Shown here: positions 44,078 through 53,747 of the stretch, one piece after another
Layout of the letters: each line of letters begins with the position of its first letter
Position numbering within the stretch: the stretch's first letter is position 1
NCBI GenBank assembly: GCA_947500545.1
Contig: CANMSO010000001.1
Location: 124,001-188,000 of the forward strand
Length of the DNA stretch: 64,000 nucleotides
Reading direction: 5' to 3'
DNA from: an uncultured Aquimarina sp.
Lineage (GTDB): Bacteria > Bacteroidota > Bacteroidia > Flavobacteriales > Flavobacteriaceae
The notes under the pieces: model-generated
Seen by the model: only the letters and a program-made list of their open reading frames with translations
The model's database searches: none
Told to the model about the DNA's origin: nothing
Translations under genes and position numbers: made by a program

Positions 44078-44869
44078 ATGAGCGAAACTGTAAAGGTGCC
44101 AACAATGGCAGAGTATATGGCTGAAGGTAAGAAACCGGAAGTTTTATTTTGGGTAGGTTGTGCTGGTAGTTTTGATGATAGAGCAAAGAAAATTACAAAA
44201 GCATTTGTGAAATTACTTCATAGTGCAAATGTTGACTTTGCTGTATTGGGTGCAGAGGAAAGCTGTACAGGTGATCCGGCTAAGAGATCCGGTAATGAGT
44301 TTTTATTTCAGATGCAGGCAGTGACCAATATAGAGGTGATGAATGCATACGAGATCAAAAAAGTAGTTACAGCATGTCCGCATTGTTTTAATACTTTAAA
44401 AAATGAATATCCTGCACTAGGAGGTGATTACGAAGTAATGCATCATACGCAGTTTTTGAAATCTCTTTTAGATGAAGGTAGGTTAACCGTAGAAGGTGGT
44501 AAATTTAAAGGGAAACGAATTACTTTTCATGATCCTTGCTATCTTGGTAGAGCTAATAATGTTTATGAAGCACCAAGAGACTTACTAAAAAAACTAGAGG
44601 TTGAGCTTATAGAAATGAAGCGTTGTAAGCGTAATGGGTTGTGTTGTGGAGCAGGAGGAGCTCAGATGTTTAAGGAGCCAGAACCGGGTAATAAAGATGT
44701 TAATATTGAAAGAACAGAAGATGCTTTAGAAACCAAGCCTGATATTATTGCAGCGGGATGCCCGTTTTGTAATACTATGATGACAGATGGAGTGAAAAAT
44801 AAAGAAAAAGAAGATAGTATAGAAGTATTGGATGTTGCAGAGCTTATAGCAAACGCCCAGGATTTGTAG
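44078..44869 (+). CDS. CCG-domain Fe-S oxidoreductase subunit
   Basis: I chose ATG 44078 (263 residues); the frame is open 10 codons further up. Two cysteine-rich CCG domains: WVGCAGSFDDRAKK with ACPHCFNTL, and FHDPCYLGRANNVYEAPR with RNGLCCGAGGAQM and AAGCPFCNTMM. In HdrB/HdrD and GlpC relatives these bind an unusual 4Fe-4S cluster or carry a disulfide site. With the membrane ferredoxin at 42194 it forms a probable two-part complex. Confidence 0.88.
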   Translation: MSETVKVPTMAEYMAEGKKPEVLFWVGCAGSFDDRAKKITKAFVKLLHSANVDFAVLGAEESCTGDPAKRSGNEFLFQMQAVTNIEVMNAYEIKKVVTACPHCFNTLKNEYPALGGDYEVMHHTQFLKSLLDEGRLTVEGGKFKGKRITFHDPCYLGRANNVYEAPRDLLKKLEVELIEMKRCKRNGLCCGAGGAQMFKEPEPGNKDVNIERTEDALETKPDIIAAGCPFCNTMMTDGVKNKEKEDSIEVLDVAELIANAQDL

Positions 44870-44989
44870 AATTTTTCTTAGAATTATACAATTTAATTAG
44901 AGTTAATATGTTGTTCATATTAACTCTTTTTTATAACAGTATATAGTAATAGTTTTTGTTAATTTAGTAAAAAGTAAAAAAGGTAGCTA

Positions 44990-45475
44990 ATGTTGGTAGA
45001 TTTTAATGACCTTCCGGAAGCATCTAGAGTTTGGATTTATCAAGCTAATAGGTCATTTTCTTTGGATGAATTAGAGGAGATTAAGCAAAAATTGGATGAA
45101 TTTATAACGCAATGGACAGCGCATGGAGCTGATTTAAAAGCAGGTTATGAAATTAAATACAAAAGGTTTATAACTATTGGTTTAGATCAAGGTCTTAATG
45201 CAGCATCTGGTTGTTCAATTGATGCTTCAGTACATTTTATTCAGGGATTAGAACAAGCATACAATGTGGATTTAATGGATAAAATGAATGTTTCTTTTAA
45301 GCAAGGCGAGTTTGTAGCTTATAAAACACTTGCAGATTTTAAGAAAATGGCAAAAAATAGATCAGTATCCCCAAATACTATCGTTTTCAATAACCTAGTG
45401 ACAAATATTGCCGAATATCGAACAAATTGGGAAGTACCTGCAATGGATAGCTGGCATAATCGTTTTTTAAATTAA
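44990..45475 (+). CDS. conserved small protein of unknown function
   Basis: It has 161 residues: DLPEASRVWIYQANRSFSLD, FITQWTAHGADLKAGYEIKY, GLNAASGCSIDASVHFIQ and SPNTIVFNNLVTNIAEYR. Orthologues are common in Flavobacteriaceae. I recall that databases often call them ABC transporter ATPase, but no Walker A or B motif is present, so that name should not be used. It ends 7 bases before the glycosidase gene. Confidence 0.8.
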   Translation: MLVDFNDLPEASRVWIYQANRSFSLDELEEIKQKLDEFITQWTAHGADLKAGYEIKYKRFITIGLDQGLNAASGCSIDASVHFIQGLEQAYNVDLMDKMNVSFKQGEFVAYKTLADFKKMAKNRSVSPNTIVFNNLVTNIAEYRTNWEVPAMDSWHNRFLN

Positions 45476-45482
45476 GTTTTTT

Positions 45483-48407
45483 GTGTGGCATATAATTAAA
45501 AAGTATATTTCTTTTATAATTTTTCTTACAACTTTTGGTCTTTACGCTCAACATGCAAATCCTTTAATTGTTGAGGATAATGAAGCTCAAAAACGTTGGG
45601 TTGATAGCGTTTATAATTCAATGACATTAAAAGAAAAGGTAGGTCAGCTATTTATGGTTGACGTATTTTCTTCAAAGCCTAAAAAAGACACCGATAAAAT
45701 AAAGCAACTTATAGAAGAGTATCATATTGGCGGTGTTATTTTTTCTAAAGGAGGTCCTAATAGACAAGCAAAGCTTACAAACGAATATCAATCATTATCA
45801 AAGGTTCCTTTACTAATTGCAATGGATGCAGAGTGGGGGTTAGCAATGCGTTTGGATTCTACCCAGGCTTTTCCTTGGAATATGACCTTAGGTGCAATTC
45901 AGAATGATACATTAGTTGAAGAAACAGGAAGGCAAATAGCACGTCATTGTAAACGATTAGGAGTTCACATTAATTTTGCTCCCGTTGTTGATATTAATAC
46001 GAATCCAAAAAATCCAATAATAGGGAATCGTTCTTTTGGAGAAGATAAAGATTTAGTGACACAAAAGTCTTTAGCCTTTATGAAAGGGATGCAGAAAGAA
46101 GGTATTATGGCTAGTGCAAAGCACTTTCCTGGTCATGGTGATACTGATAGTGATTCTCATAAAACACTTCCTACTATAAATTTTGATGCTAAGCGAATAG
46201 ATAGTATAGAATTATACCCTTACCGAAAACTTATTAATGAAGGATTGTCTAGTGTCATGGTAGCCCATCTTAATATTCCTAGTCTTGAGTCTAGATCAGG
46301 TTACCCTTCTTCTATTTCTAAAAATGTAGTGACCACATTATTAAAAGATAGTCTGAAGTTTAATGGCCTGATTTTTACTGATGCTTTAAATATGAAGGGA
46401 GCTTCTGATTTTAAAGCCCCTGGTGATATAGATTTGGCGGCATTTTTGGCTGGAAATGATGTATTGTTGATCTCAGAAGATGTTCCGCTTGCTTCACAAA
46501 AAATTGTATCTGCATACTATTCAAAAATAATTACAGAAGAACGTTTGGCACATTCAGTTAGAAAAATCCTTTTTGCTAAATATAAAGTTGGACTTAATAA
46601 GTATAAGCCGGTTGATATGTCCTATCTGTATGAGGAGCTTAATAGTGTTAAGAATGAGGTGTTGCACCATAATCTGGTTGAGAATTCTCTAACCATGATT
46701 AAAAATGATAGAGCTACCTTACCCGTTAAGAATCTCGACCTTAAAAAAGTAGCCTATGTTTCTATGGGTGACGATTCTGGAGAACCATTTTATAATGAGC
46801 TAAGAAAGTATACACAAGTGGATTGGGTAAAAGCGAATCAATTAAGTGAGATGATTGAGCAATTACGCAATTATAATTACGTAATTATTGGTTTTCACAA
46901 ATCTAATGGATCTCCCTGGAAGGACTATAAGTTTACTGATAAAGAATTGGTATGGTTATATGAGATAGCAAGACTTAATACCACTGTGCTTAACATTTTT
47001 GCAAGGCCTTATGCGATGTTAGATATGCTAACTACAACTAATTTTGAAGGAATTGTATTAGGATATCAAAATAGTAAGGTTGTTCAAGAGAAAACTGCTC
47101 AATTGCTTTTTGGAGCCATAGAGGCCAAAGGAAAATTACCGGTAAGTCTTGGAGATGAGTTTCCTATAGGAACTGGCTTAGAAACTAGACCTTTGAAAAG
47201 ATTGTCTTATGGGTTACCCGAGAGCGTGGGGATGAACTCTTATAAACTAAATAGGATTGATTCAATAATTGATCGTACACTTAGGGAACGAATGACCCCC
47301 GGTCTACAATTGATTGTCGCTAGAAAAGGTAAGGTGATTTTTAATAAAAATTATGGGTATCATACCTATAATAAGGTGCGCAAAGTGAAAGGATCTGATA
47401 TATATGATCTTGCATCACTAACTAAAATATTGGCAACATTGCCTCTTATCGTAGAATTGAAGGACAAAGGGATAATTTCTTTAGATACCAGAGTAGGAGA
47501 GATGTTGCCTTCATTCAAAGGTTCAAATAAAGAGGATATCACATTACGATCCATGTTGTCTCACTATGCAAAGTTAAGAGCGTGGATTCCATTTTACTTA
47601 AAGACACTGGACACCGTTACTCAACGACCTGATAAAAAGTATTACAGGAATAAATTTTCTGACAATTTTAATATAGAGGTTACAAATAACCTGTATTTAC
47701 GTAGTGATATGAAAGATTCGTTGCTCTTAAGGATTAAGGATAGCGAATTGCGTAAAAGATTACGATATAAATATAGTGACTTACCTTATTATCTTTTAAA
47801 AACATACCTAGAGGAATATTACGATAATACATTAAATGCGCTTACTCAGCAACATTTTTATAAACCTCTCGGTGCTAGTAATACTTCGTATTTACCGCTT
47901 TCGAGATTCAAGAAAAAAAGAATAGTTCCCACAGAAAATGATAATGCTTTTAGGAAAGAGATTATTCATGGGTATGTTCATGATCAAGGAGCGGCAATGT
48001 TTGGAGGCATAGGAGGTCATGCGGGATTATTTGCTAATGCTAATGACGTTGCAAAGATTATGCAGATGTATCTTAATGGTGGTTATTACGGCGGGAAACA
48101 ATATTTTAAAAAACAAACCTTGGAAGAGTTTAATACTTGCTATTATTGCCATAAGGACGTACGCAGAGGGGTAGGTTTTGATAAACCGCAATTAGGAGAT
48201 ATTGGCCCGACTTGTGGATGTATATCAATGACGAGTTTTGGACATAGTGGGTTTACTGGTACATTTACATGGGCCGACCCTGAAGAGGAAATGGTATATG
48301 TGTTTTTAAGTAATCGTACGTTTCCAGATTCTGCAAATCGAAAATTGATTTCTAATGATATTCGGTCGGAGATACAAAGAGTAATCTATGAAGCTATAGA
48401 TTATTAG
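45483..48407 (+). CDS. GH3 beta-N-acetylhexosaminidase fused to a serine hydrolase
   Basis: It has 974 residues from a GTG start. Signal-like N-terminus (YISFIIFLTTFGLYAQ). Residues about 40-380 form a NagZ-like GH3 barrel: GGVIFSKGGPNRQ, SAKHFPGHGDTDSDSHKTLP (the His-Asp dyad of NagZ) and DALNMKGA. The C-terminal part (about 600-974) is a beta-lactamase/PBP4-type serine hydrolase: DLASLTKIL (SxxK), RYKYSDLPYY (YxN-like) and FGHSGFTGT. This suggests recycling or trimming of cell-wall peptides and sugars in the periplasm. The fusion occurs in other Bacteroidota. Confidence 0.88.
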   Translation: MWHIIKKYISFIIFLTTFGLYAQHANPLIVEDNEAQKRWVDSVYNSMTLKEKVGQLFMVDVFSSKPKKDTDKIKQLIEEYHIGGVIFSKGGPNRQAKLTNEYQSLSKVPLLIAMDAEWGLAMRLDSTQAFPWNMTLGAIQNDTLVEETGRQIARHCKRLGVHINFAPVVDINTNPKNPIIGNRSFGEDKDLVTQKSLAFMKGMQKEGIMASAKHFPGHGDTDSDSHKTLPTINFDAKRIDSIELYPYRKLINEGLSSVMVAHLNIPSLESRSGYPSSISKNVVTTLLKDSLKFNGLIFTDALNMKGASDFKAPGDIDLAAFLAGNDVLLISEDVPLASQKIVSAYYSKIITEERLAHSVRKILFAKYKVGLNKYKPVDMSYLYEELNSVKNEVLHHNLVENSLTMIKNDRATLPVKNLDLKKVAYVSMGDDSGEPFYNELRKYTQVDWVKANQLSEMIEQLRNYNYVIIGFHKSNGSPWKDYKFTDKELVWLYEIARLNTTVLNIFARPYAMLDMLTTTNFEGIVLGYQNSKVVQEKTAQLLFGAIEAKGKLPVSLGDEFPIGTGLETRPLKRLSYGLPESVGMNSYKLNRIDSIIDRTLRERMTPGLQLIVARKGKVIFNKNYGYHTYNKVRKVKGSDIYDLASLTKILATLPLIVELKDKGIISLDTRVGEMLPSFKGSNKEDITLRSMLSHYAKLRAWIPFYLKTLDTVTQRPDKKYYRNKFSDNFNIEVTNNLYLRSDMKDSLLLRIKDSELRKRLRYKYSDLPYYLLKTYLEEYYDNTLNALTQQHFYKPLGASNTSYLPLSRFKKKRIVPTENDNAFRKEIIHGYVHDQGAAMFGGIGGHAGLFANANDVAKIMQMYLNGGYYGGKQYFKKQTLEEFNTCYYCHKDVRRGVGFDKPQLGDIGPTCGCISMTSFGHSGFTGTFTWADPEEEMVYVFLSNRTFPDSANRKLISNDIRSEIQRVIYEAIDY

Positions 48408-48448
48408 TACAAAATAATAATTATCAAAATTCTTTAAAATTTAGTAAA

Positions 48449-49351
48449 ATGAAAGTTAAGGTATCGAAAGATGGACCAGTATTTTCCCGCATTGTAGCGG
48501 GATGCATGAATTGGGGAGAATGGGGAGCAAATTTATCTGTAAATCAAGCGCGAAAGCTCGTAGAAGATTGTGTTAGCATTGACGTAACTACTTTTGATCA
48601 TGCAGATATCTATGGCCATTATACTACAGAGGGGTTATTTGGAGAGGCAATAAAAAATAATCTTGCACTTAGAGAGAAAATTCAACTTATTACCAAATGC
48701 GGGATAAAGTTGACTACACCTAATCGTCCTGATAATAAAATCAAGTCATATGATACTAGTGCAGATTATATTATTAGCTCTGTAGAGCAATCATTACAAA
48801 ATTTACATACAGATTATATAGACCTTCTTCTTATTCATCGCCCGAGCCCGCTTATGAACCCTGAAGAAATAGCAAATGCATTTTCAAAATTAAAAGATCA
48901 GGGTAAAGTGTTACATTTTGGAGTTTCTAATTTTACTTCATCGCAATTTGAAATGTTAAATACTTTTGTTCCTTTGGTAACTAATCAAATTGAAATTTCA
49001 CCGCTACATGTTGACCCATTTGTTAATGGTGTTTTGGATCAATGTATAGCTAATAGTATTAAGCCTATGGGTTATTCTACCTTGGCAGGAGGTAGGTTTT
49101 TTGCTAAAGAGCCGGAAGATAGAGTGGTGAGAATTAACAAAGTTGTTGATCAATTAGCTAAAAAATATAGTGTACAACCTGATCAAGTACTTACCTCATG
49201 GATATTGAAACACCCCTCTGGAATTTTACCTATAATTGGCTCAACAAAAATTAATCGAATTAAAAATGCCGTAGAAGCTGAAGAGTTTCAGATTACAGAA
49301 GAAGAGTGGTTCATGTTATGGGAAGCCTCCTTGGGAGAAGAAGTAGCCTAA
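48449..49351 (+). CDS. aldo/keto reductase
   Basis: It has 300 residues. Catalytic set: Asp and Tyr in FDHADIYGHYTTE, Lys in LITKCGI, His in LLLIHRPSPLMNPEEI. Cofactor part: FGVSNFTSSQFEML and LPIIGSTKINRIKNAVEAEEF. It belongs to the YdhF-like AKR group and uses NADPH. The substrate is unknown. It lies 42 bases after the glycosidase gene. Confidence 0.9.
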   Translation: MKVKVSKDGPVFSRIVAGCMNWGEWGANLSVNQARKLVEDCVSIDVTTFDHADIYGHYTTEGLFGEAIKNNLALREKIQLITKCGIKLTTPNRPDNKIKSYDTSADYIISSVEQSLQNLHTDYIDLLLIHRPSPLMNPEEIANAFSKLKDQGKVLHFGVSNFTSSQFEMLNTFVPLVTNQIEISPLHVDPFVNGVLDQCIANSIKPMGYSTLAGGRFFAKEPEDRVVRINKVVDQLAKKYSVQPDQVLTSWILKHPSGILPIIGSTKINRIKNAVEAEEFQITEEEWFMLWEASLGEEVA

Positions 49352-49609
49352 AGTAATAAATAGTAATAATATGAATCAAAAGCATGGTTTATTTGCAATG
49401 TAATTGGATAGCTTTAACGTTACATTATTGTGGTTTTTCAATATTATCGTAATGTTAAAATACTTGTAAATTGCGTTGCACGGCTGTTTTTTACTTATAT
49501 TTAACGGTACAGACTCTTAACGTAGAAACAATTTTCTATTCATTGTTAAACCGTAAACCTAATAAACCTCACACAAAATTATACCCTAACCTCAATTTCC
49601 CCCTTACTT

Positions 49610-50065
49610 ATGAATAAGTATAAACTCACACTTGTAGGATTAGTATTGTCGCTTTTTATTTACTTTTCCACAATACTATTAGAACTAGATCTCTTTGAAC
49701 AGTTCATGGCTTTATTGATGAGCTTGGAACAATTTGAGTTTGATGAAATTATTATCCCTTTTTTGATCTTTGTAGTGTTTTTATTTGTTGATACCCTTAA
49801 AAATACCAAAAAAGTCCAGATGGAAAATGCAAAACTAAATATCTATAAAGCTATGCTTTCATCTAGTCATCATATCCTAAATAACTTCATTTATCAAATG
49901 GATATATTTAAACTTACGGCAGAAGACACTCCTGGGTTTGATGTTAAGGTTTTAGCCTATTATGAAGATATTATAAGCAATGCTTCTGATCAGATTAATT
50001 CCTTGAGCAATCTTAGCACTATTGATGAATTTTCTATAAGAACATCGGTGATGACCGAGTCTTAA
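49610..50065 (+). CDS. two-helix membrane protein with a histidine-kinase-like helix
   Basis: It has 151 residues. Two membrane helices (about 7-27 and 45-62: LTLVGLVLSLFIYFSTILLE, IIIPFLIFVVFLFVDTL) are followed by a helix containing SSHHILNNFIYQMDIFKL and then QINSLSNLSTIDEF. The HHILNN stretch resembles the dimerisation helix of some kinases, but no ATPase domain follows. It could be a phosphotransfer or docking protein, or a truncated kinase. No operon partner. Confidence 0.6.
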   Translation: MNKYKLTLVGLVLSLFIYFSTILLELDLFEQFMALLMSLEQFEFDEIIIPFLIFVVFLFVDTLKNTKKVQMENAKLNIYKAMLSSSHHILNNFIYQMDIFKLTAEDTPGFDVKVLAYYEDIISNASDQINSLSNLSTIDEFSIRTSVMTES

Positions 50066-50069
50066 AGTT

Positions 50070-50606
50070 TTATTGATTAAAAAAGCTAAATACGGATCCT
50101 CCATATTTTCTGGCATTACTAAAATATGGAGATTCTTCTATTAAAGTATGTTTTGAGTGTTCAATGATAAGAACTCCATTATCATTCAGGAGCTCATTTT
50201 TAAAAACAAGCTCTGCTATTCTAGAAAATTGTTCTGTTGTAAAATCATAAGGAGGATCAGCAAAAATAATATCTACTTTGCGAGTTACCTTTTCTAGATA
50301 ACTATATACATCACTTTTTATCGTCTCTATTGAGAAATCAAGTTCTGTTGCTATACTCTTTATATATCCTACACAAGCATAATGCGAATCTACCGCAGTA
50401 ATATTTTTAGCTCCTCTTGAAGCGAATTCGTAACTAATATTTCCAGTGCCAGAGAAGAGATCAAGAATAGACAGGTCAGAAAAATTGTATTGATTGTTTA
50501 AAATATTAAACAAAGCTTCTTTTGCCATATCGGTGGTTGGGCGAACGGGTAATTTTTTTGGAGCGGTTAACCTCTTTCCTTTATATTTTCCTGAAATAAT
50601 GCGCAT
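50070..50606 (-). CDS. rsmD: 16S rRNA (guanine-966-N2)-methyltransferase RsmD
   Basis: It has 178 residues. Motifs: MRIISGKYKGKRLTAPK, VRPTTDMAKEALFNIL, LDLFSGTGNISYEFASRGA (SAM motif I) and IIFADPPYDF (catalytic DPPY). It methylates G966 of 16S rRNA. It lies one base after the DUF3822 gene, in an operon. Confidence 0.93.
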   Translation of the reverse strand: MRIISGKYKGKRLTAPKKLPVRPTTDMAKEALFNILNNQYNFSDLSILDLFSGTGNISYEFASRGAKNITAVDSHYACVGYIKSIATELDFSIETIKSDVYSYLEKVTRKVDIIFADPPYDFTTEQFSRIAELVFKNELLNDNGVLIIEHSKHTLIEESPYFSNARKYGGSVFSFFNQ

Positions 50607-50607
50607 A

Positions 50608-51432
50608 TTAGAAATGACTTAGTAAGACAAAATGTTGATGAGGTTCTATTTTAGGGATATCTGATGATAATTTTAGTTCTCTACTTTGACTCCCAAATTC
50701 TACTTTGCGAATGTATTTGTGAGCAATAGTGTAATATGCACTATCCTTTACAATGTCTCCTAAGAATACCAATCTAAAATCTTCTGGATTTAGTTTTAGT
50801 TGCTCGGTTGCAAACATTAGGTAATATAAAAAATCTTCTTTTGTTTCATGATTATAAGTGTTTCCTAAAATCAACTTCCCGTTATTTATTATAATTAAAT
50901 CAAAAGATTTCTCGTTCATATTCACAAAAACCGAAACAGATTCATTGTTTTTTTCTTGAGATAGTAAAGTGCTGGTCAGTATTGTGCTGGAGTGTTTGTA
51001 TGTGAAAGAACCAAAGTTATCGAAAAAAAAATTATTAATATTTGCATAGGGAACATATACTGTGACTATATCATGTTGTTCTAGTTCATCATATGCTATA
51101 AAATCATTTTCAAATACTTTAATATTATATTTTAGGTATTCTTTGGTAAGATCTTTATTAAACAAAGGCTTTGGAACTAATGTATACAGGTCATTTTGAT
51201 AAATAACTTCAATGGTTTTAAAATTCTCCTTTAGTGCCGGATTGTTATCAAAGGTGTGTTTTATCTTATTGAGTACTTGCTCAGGAGAAAGTTGTATTCC
51301 AAAATTATCTTGCTCTATTGCAACTATACGATGATCTGCATCTAGAGTGCAAAAAGAAAGTCCATTCAGGCTTACCTGAATGGACAATGTTTTTGATGTA
51401 TTATCAGTATTATTATTGATCGTTTGCACCAT
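50608..51432 (-). CDS. DUF3822 family protein
   Basis: It has 274 residues. Typical parts: LSIQVSLNGLSFCTLD, LVPKPLFNKDLTKEYLKYN, FDLIIINNGKLILGNTYNHE and KEDFLYYLMFATEQLKLNPE. It resembles actin-like ATPase folds, but nucleotide binding is not visible. Its start ATG 51432 lies 20 bases inside the upstream gene. The pairing with rsmD is common in Bacteroidota. Confidence 0.85.
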   Translation of the reverse strand: MVQTINNNTDNTSKTLSIQVSLNGLSFCTLDADHRIVAIEQDNFGIQLSPEQVLNKIKHTFDNNPALKENFKTIEVIYQNDLYTLVPKPLFNKDLTKEYLKYNIKVFENDFIAYDELEQHDIVTVYVPYANINNFFFDNFGSFTYKHSSTILTSTLLSQEKNNESVSVFVNMNEKSFDLIIINNGKLILGNTYNHETKEDFLYYLMFATEQLKLNPEDFRLVFLGDIVKDSAYYTIAHKYIRKVEFGSQSRELKLSSDIPKIEPHQHFVLLSHF

Positions 51433-52057
51433 AAGTTCTTGGCCAGTTACCAGAAGTCATTACTTCAGTCATAGAACCAACAGAAAGATATGGTCCATTA
51501 ACGCCATCAACAGATACGACTTCCTTTTCTTGAGATAAAAGATCTTTATCAAGATCTCCTAGAAGCACATCTTTAGCTACTTTAGCTTCAAAAACTGCAA
51601 TTCTTAAATCGTTTTTATTGATAAAACCTGCATTCATTTCAAAATTACCATCTACACCTTTAATAGGTATTTTCATCATATTTTTATGGCCATCAGTCTT
51701 AAATAAAGAATCTTTTACTGAAGCATATCCTAAAGTATCAACGACCACTGTATCTTTTGGTTCGTCAATTTTAAGTATTTTATTAAATCGGATAAAGCTA
51801 GAATCTCTTCTTTGCGTAAGCGTAAACTTAGCAGTATCTATAAAAGAGATTAATTTTTCAGGATCTTTTTCAAACTTTCCAGTTATAGATCTATAAGCTA
51901 ATTGAGCTGTACGAATATCTCTTAAATTTTCAACAGCCTGAGCATAACGTGCTTTTTTTACTTTATTGAATTTCACGGGGCCGTTAATAGAATTGAATAC
52001 CATGTATCCTAAAAAACCTATTACTACCCACAGAACTAATTGTATAACAATTTTCAT
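51413..52057 (-). CDS. membrane-anchored hypothetical protein
   Basis: It has 214 residues. An N-terminal membrane helix (VIQLVLWVVIGFLGYMVFNS) is followed by a short pilin-like helix ENLRDIRTAQLAYRSITGKF and a beta-rich domain with KMKIPIKG-like strands (MMKIPIKGVDGNFEMNAGFI). The N-terminal part resembles type IV pilin/type II secretion pseudopilins in shape only. It is the first gene of the rsmD operon and overlaps DUF3822 by 20 bases. Confidence 0.8.
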   Translation of the reverse strand: MKIVIQLVLWVVIGFLGYMVFNSINGPVKFNKVKKARYAQAVENLRDIRTAQLAYRSITGKFEKDPEKLISFIDTAKFTLTQRRDSSFIRFNKILKIDEPKDTVVVDTLGYASVKDSLFKTDGHKNMMKIPIKGVDGNFEMNAGFINKNDLRIAVFEAKVAKDVLLGDLDKDLLSQEKEVVSVDGVNGPYLSVGSMTEVMTSGNWPRTYGANDQ

Positions 52058-52090
52058 TTTATGATTTAGCTTTAAACATTAGTGTATACG

Positions 52091-52098
52091 CAAATCTA
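52091..52098 (-). promoter_or_regulatory. -7 element of the 52057-50070 operon
   Basis: Minus-strand TAGATTTG fits TAnnTTTG and lies 34 bases before the ATG. A second element faces the other way at 52144. Confidence 0.5.
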
Positions 52099-52143
52099 CA
52101 ATTTTTTTTTAATCGTAAAAGTTTATTGCCAAAAAATCATCCC

Positions 52144-52151
52144 TATCTTTG
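52144..52151 (+). promoter_or_regulatory. -7 element of the RecD-like helicase gene
   Basis: TATCTTTG fits TAnnTTTG, with a TTG 15 bases upstream. It supports ATG 52191 instead of the frame opening at 52149. Confidence 0.55.
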
Positions 52152-52190
52152 ATTATTAACAAAAGTATCAATACTAGACACCACATTTTA

Positions 52191-53618
52191 ATGAGGGAAA
52201 AAGAGTTTTATGAATTATTGAAAGAGGATTTTCCTTTTGTACCTACTTTGAAACAGGATATAGTTCTTCAGAAATTATCGCAATTTGTTTTATCGGGATC
52301 AAAAAATTCCCTTTTTCTTTTAAAAGGTTATGCTGGTACTGGAAAGACAACTTTGATAGGTACTCTGGTTAAGAATTTATGGAAAGCCAAATTAAACGCA
52401 GTGCTTTTGGCGCCAACAGGTAGGGCCGCAAAAGTAATTAGTAATTATTCAGGGAGACAGGCACAAACAATTCATAGAAACATCTATTATCCGAAAAAAA
52501 ATAAAGCAGGAGGTTTGGCCTTTCAACTCAAGCAAAATAAAAGCCGTAACACTATTTTTATTATAGATGAAGCATCTATGATTCCGGATACGCCAAGTGA
52601 CAGTAAACTGTTTGAAAATGGATCGTTACTAGATGATTTAATGATGTATGTGTATTCTGGTCATAATTGTAAAATTTTGTTTATTGGTGATACTGCACAG
52701 TTACCTCCAGTTAAATTAGAGGTAAGCCCGGCTCTGAATCCTGATAACTTAGAGATGGGTTTTAATAAAGAAGTTACCCAACTTGAACTGGACGAAGTAG
52801 TGCGGCAAGCTGAAAATAGTGGTATTTTAATGAATGCTACCAGTTTAAGAGAGTGTCTTAATGACGGTTTTTATGATTCATTCAAATTTCAGATATCTGG
52901 GTATTCGGATATAGTTAGATTCTTAGACGGGAATGAAATAATGGAGGCTCTAAATGAGGCATACACAACATTGGGCCATGAAGAATCTGTAATTATACTT
53001 CGTTCAAATAAAAGAGCAAATATTTATAACCAACAAATAAGGTCAAGGATTCTTTTTCAAGAAGAAGAACTCTCGCCAGGAGATTATTTGATGGTTGTTA
53101 AGAATAATTACTTTTGGTTGGATAATAAAAGTGAAGCTGGATTTATTGCAAATGGAGATATCATAAAGGTACTAGAGATATACTCAATAAAAGAATTATA
53201 TGGTTTTCGGTTTGCAGATGTAAAGGTTAGCATGGTAGATTATCCAAATCAAGAACCCTTCGAAACTGTTTTACTATTAGATACATTAACTTCAGAAACT
53301 CCTTCTTTATCATATGAAGAATCCAATACTTTGTATCAGGAAGTAATCAAGGATTATGAGGAAGAGAAGTCAAAGTATAAGAAATTCATGAAAGTAAAGA
53401 ACAATAAATATTTTAATGGGTTACAAGTTAAATTTTCTTATGCTATTACCTGTCATAAATCTCAGGGAGGACAATGGGATACTGTTTTTATAGAACAACC
53501 TTATCTTCCTGATGGAATAAATAAAGATTACTTGCGTTGGCTTTATACAGCAGTTACCAGAGCCAAAAAAAAATTATACCTTATCGGGTTTAAGAATGAC
53601 TTTTTTACAGAAAACTAG
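52191..53618 (+). CDS. RecD-like ATP-dependent DNA helicase
   Basis: 475 residues from ATG 52191. SF1 helicase motifs: LKGYAGTGKTTLIGTL (Walker A), TIFIIDEASMIPD (Walker B), LFIGDTAQLPPVK (motif III), VIILRSNKRANIYNQQ, SYAITCHKSQGGQWDTVF (motif V) and WLYTAVTRAKKKLYL (motif VI). It resembles Dda/RecD2-like helicases acting on recombination or replication forks. RecB and RecC are not nearby, so it acts alone. Confidence 0.9.
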   Translation: MREKEFYELLKEDFPFVPTLKQDIVLQKLSQFVLSGSKNSLFLLKGYAGTGKTTLIGTLVKNLWKAKLNAVLLAPTGRAAKVISNYSGRQAQTIHRNIYYPKKNKAGGLAFQLKQNKSRNTIFIIDEASMIPDTPSDSKLFENGSLLDDLMMYVYSGHNCKILFIGDTAQLPPVKLEVSPALNPDNLEMGFNKEVTQLELDEVVRQAENSGILMNATSLRECLNDGFYDSFKFQISGYSDIVRFLDGNEIMEALNEAYTTLGHEESVIILRSNKRANIYNQQIRSRILFQEEELSPGDYLMVVKNNYFWLDNKSEAGFIANGDIIKVLEIYSIKELYGFRFADVKVSMVDYPNQEPFETVLLLDTLTSETPSLSYEESNTLYQEVIKDYEEEKSKYKKFMKVKNNKYFNGLQVKFSYAITCHKSQGGQWDTVFIEQPYLPDGINKDYLRWLYTAVTRAKKKLYLIGFKNDFFTEN

Positions 53619-53716
53619 TATATTTAAGTTTTTTACACACTGGTATTTAAGATATTTTTAAGATATATACAACAAACTAAATCGTCATCTTGGCAAGGAA
53701 ATTGATTTAAAAAAGT

Positions 53717-53724
53717 TATTTTTG
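53717..53724 (+). promoter_or_regulatory. -7 element of the KdsB-KdnB gene
   Basis: TATTTTTG fits TAnnTTTG and lies 23 bases before the TTG start at 53748. Confidence 0.5.
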
Positions 53725-53747
53725 CAAATCCAGAAAAGCAACAAACT

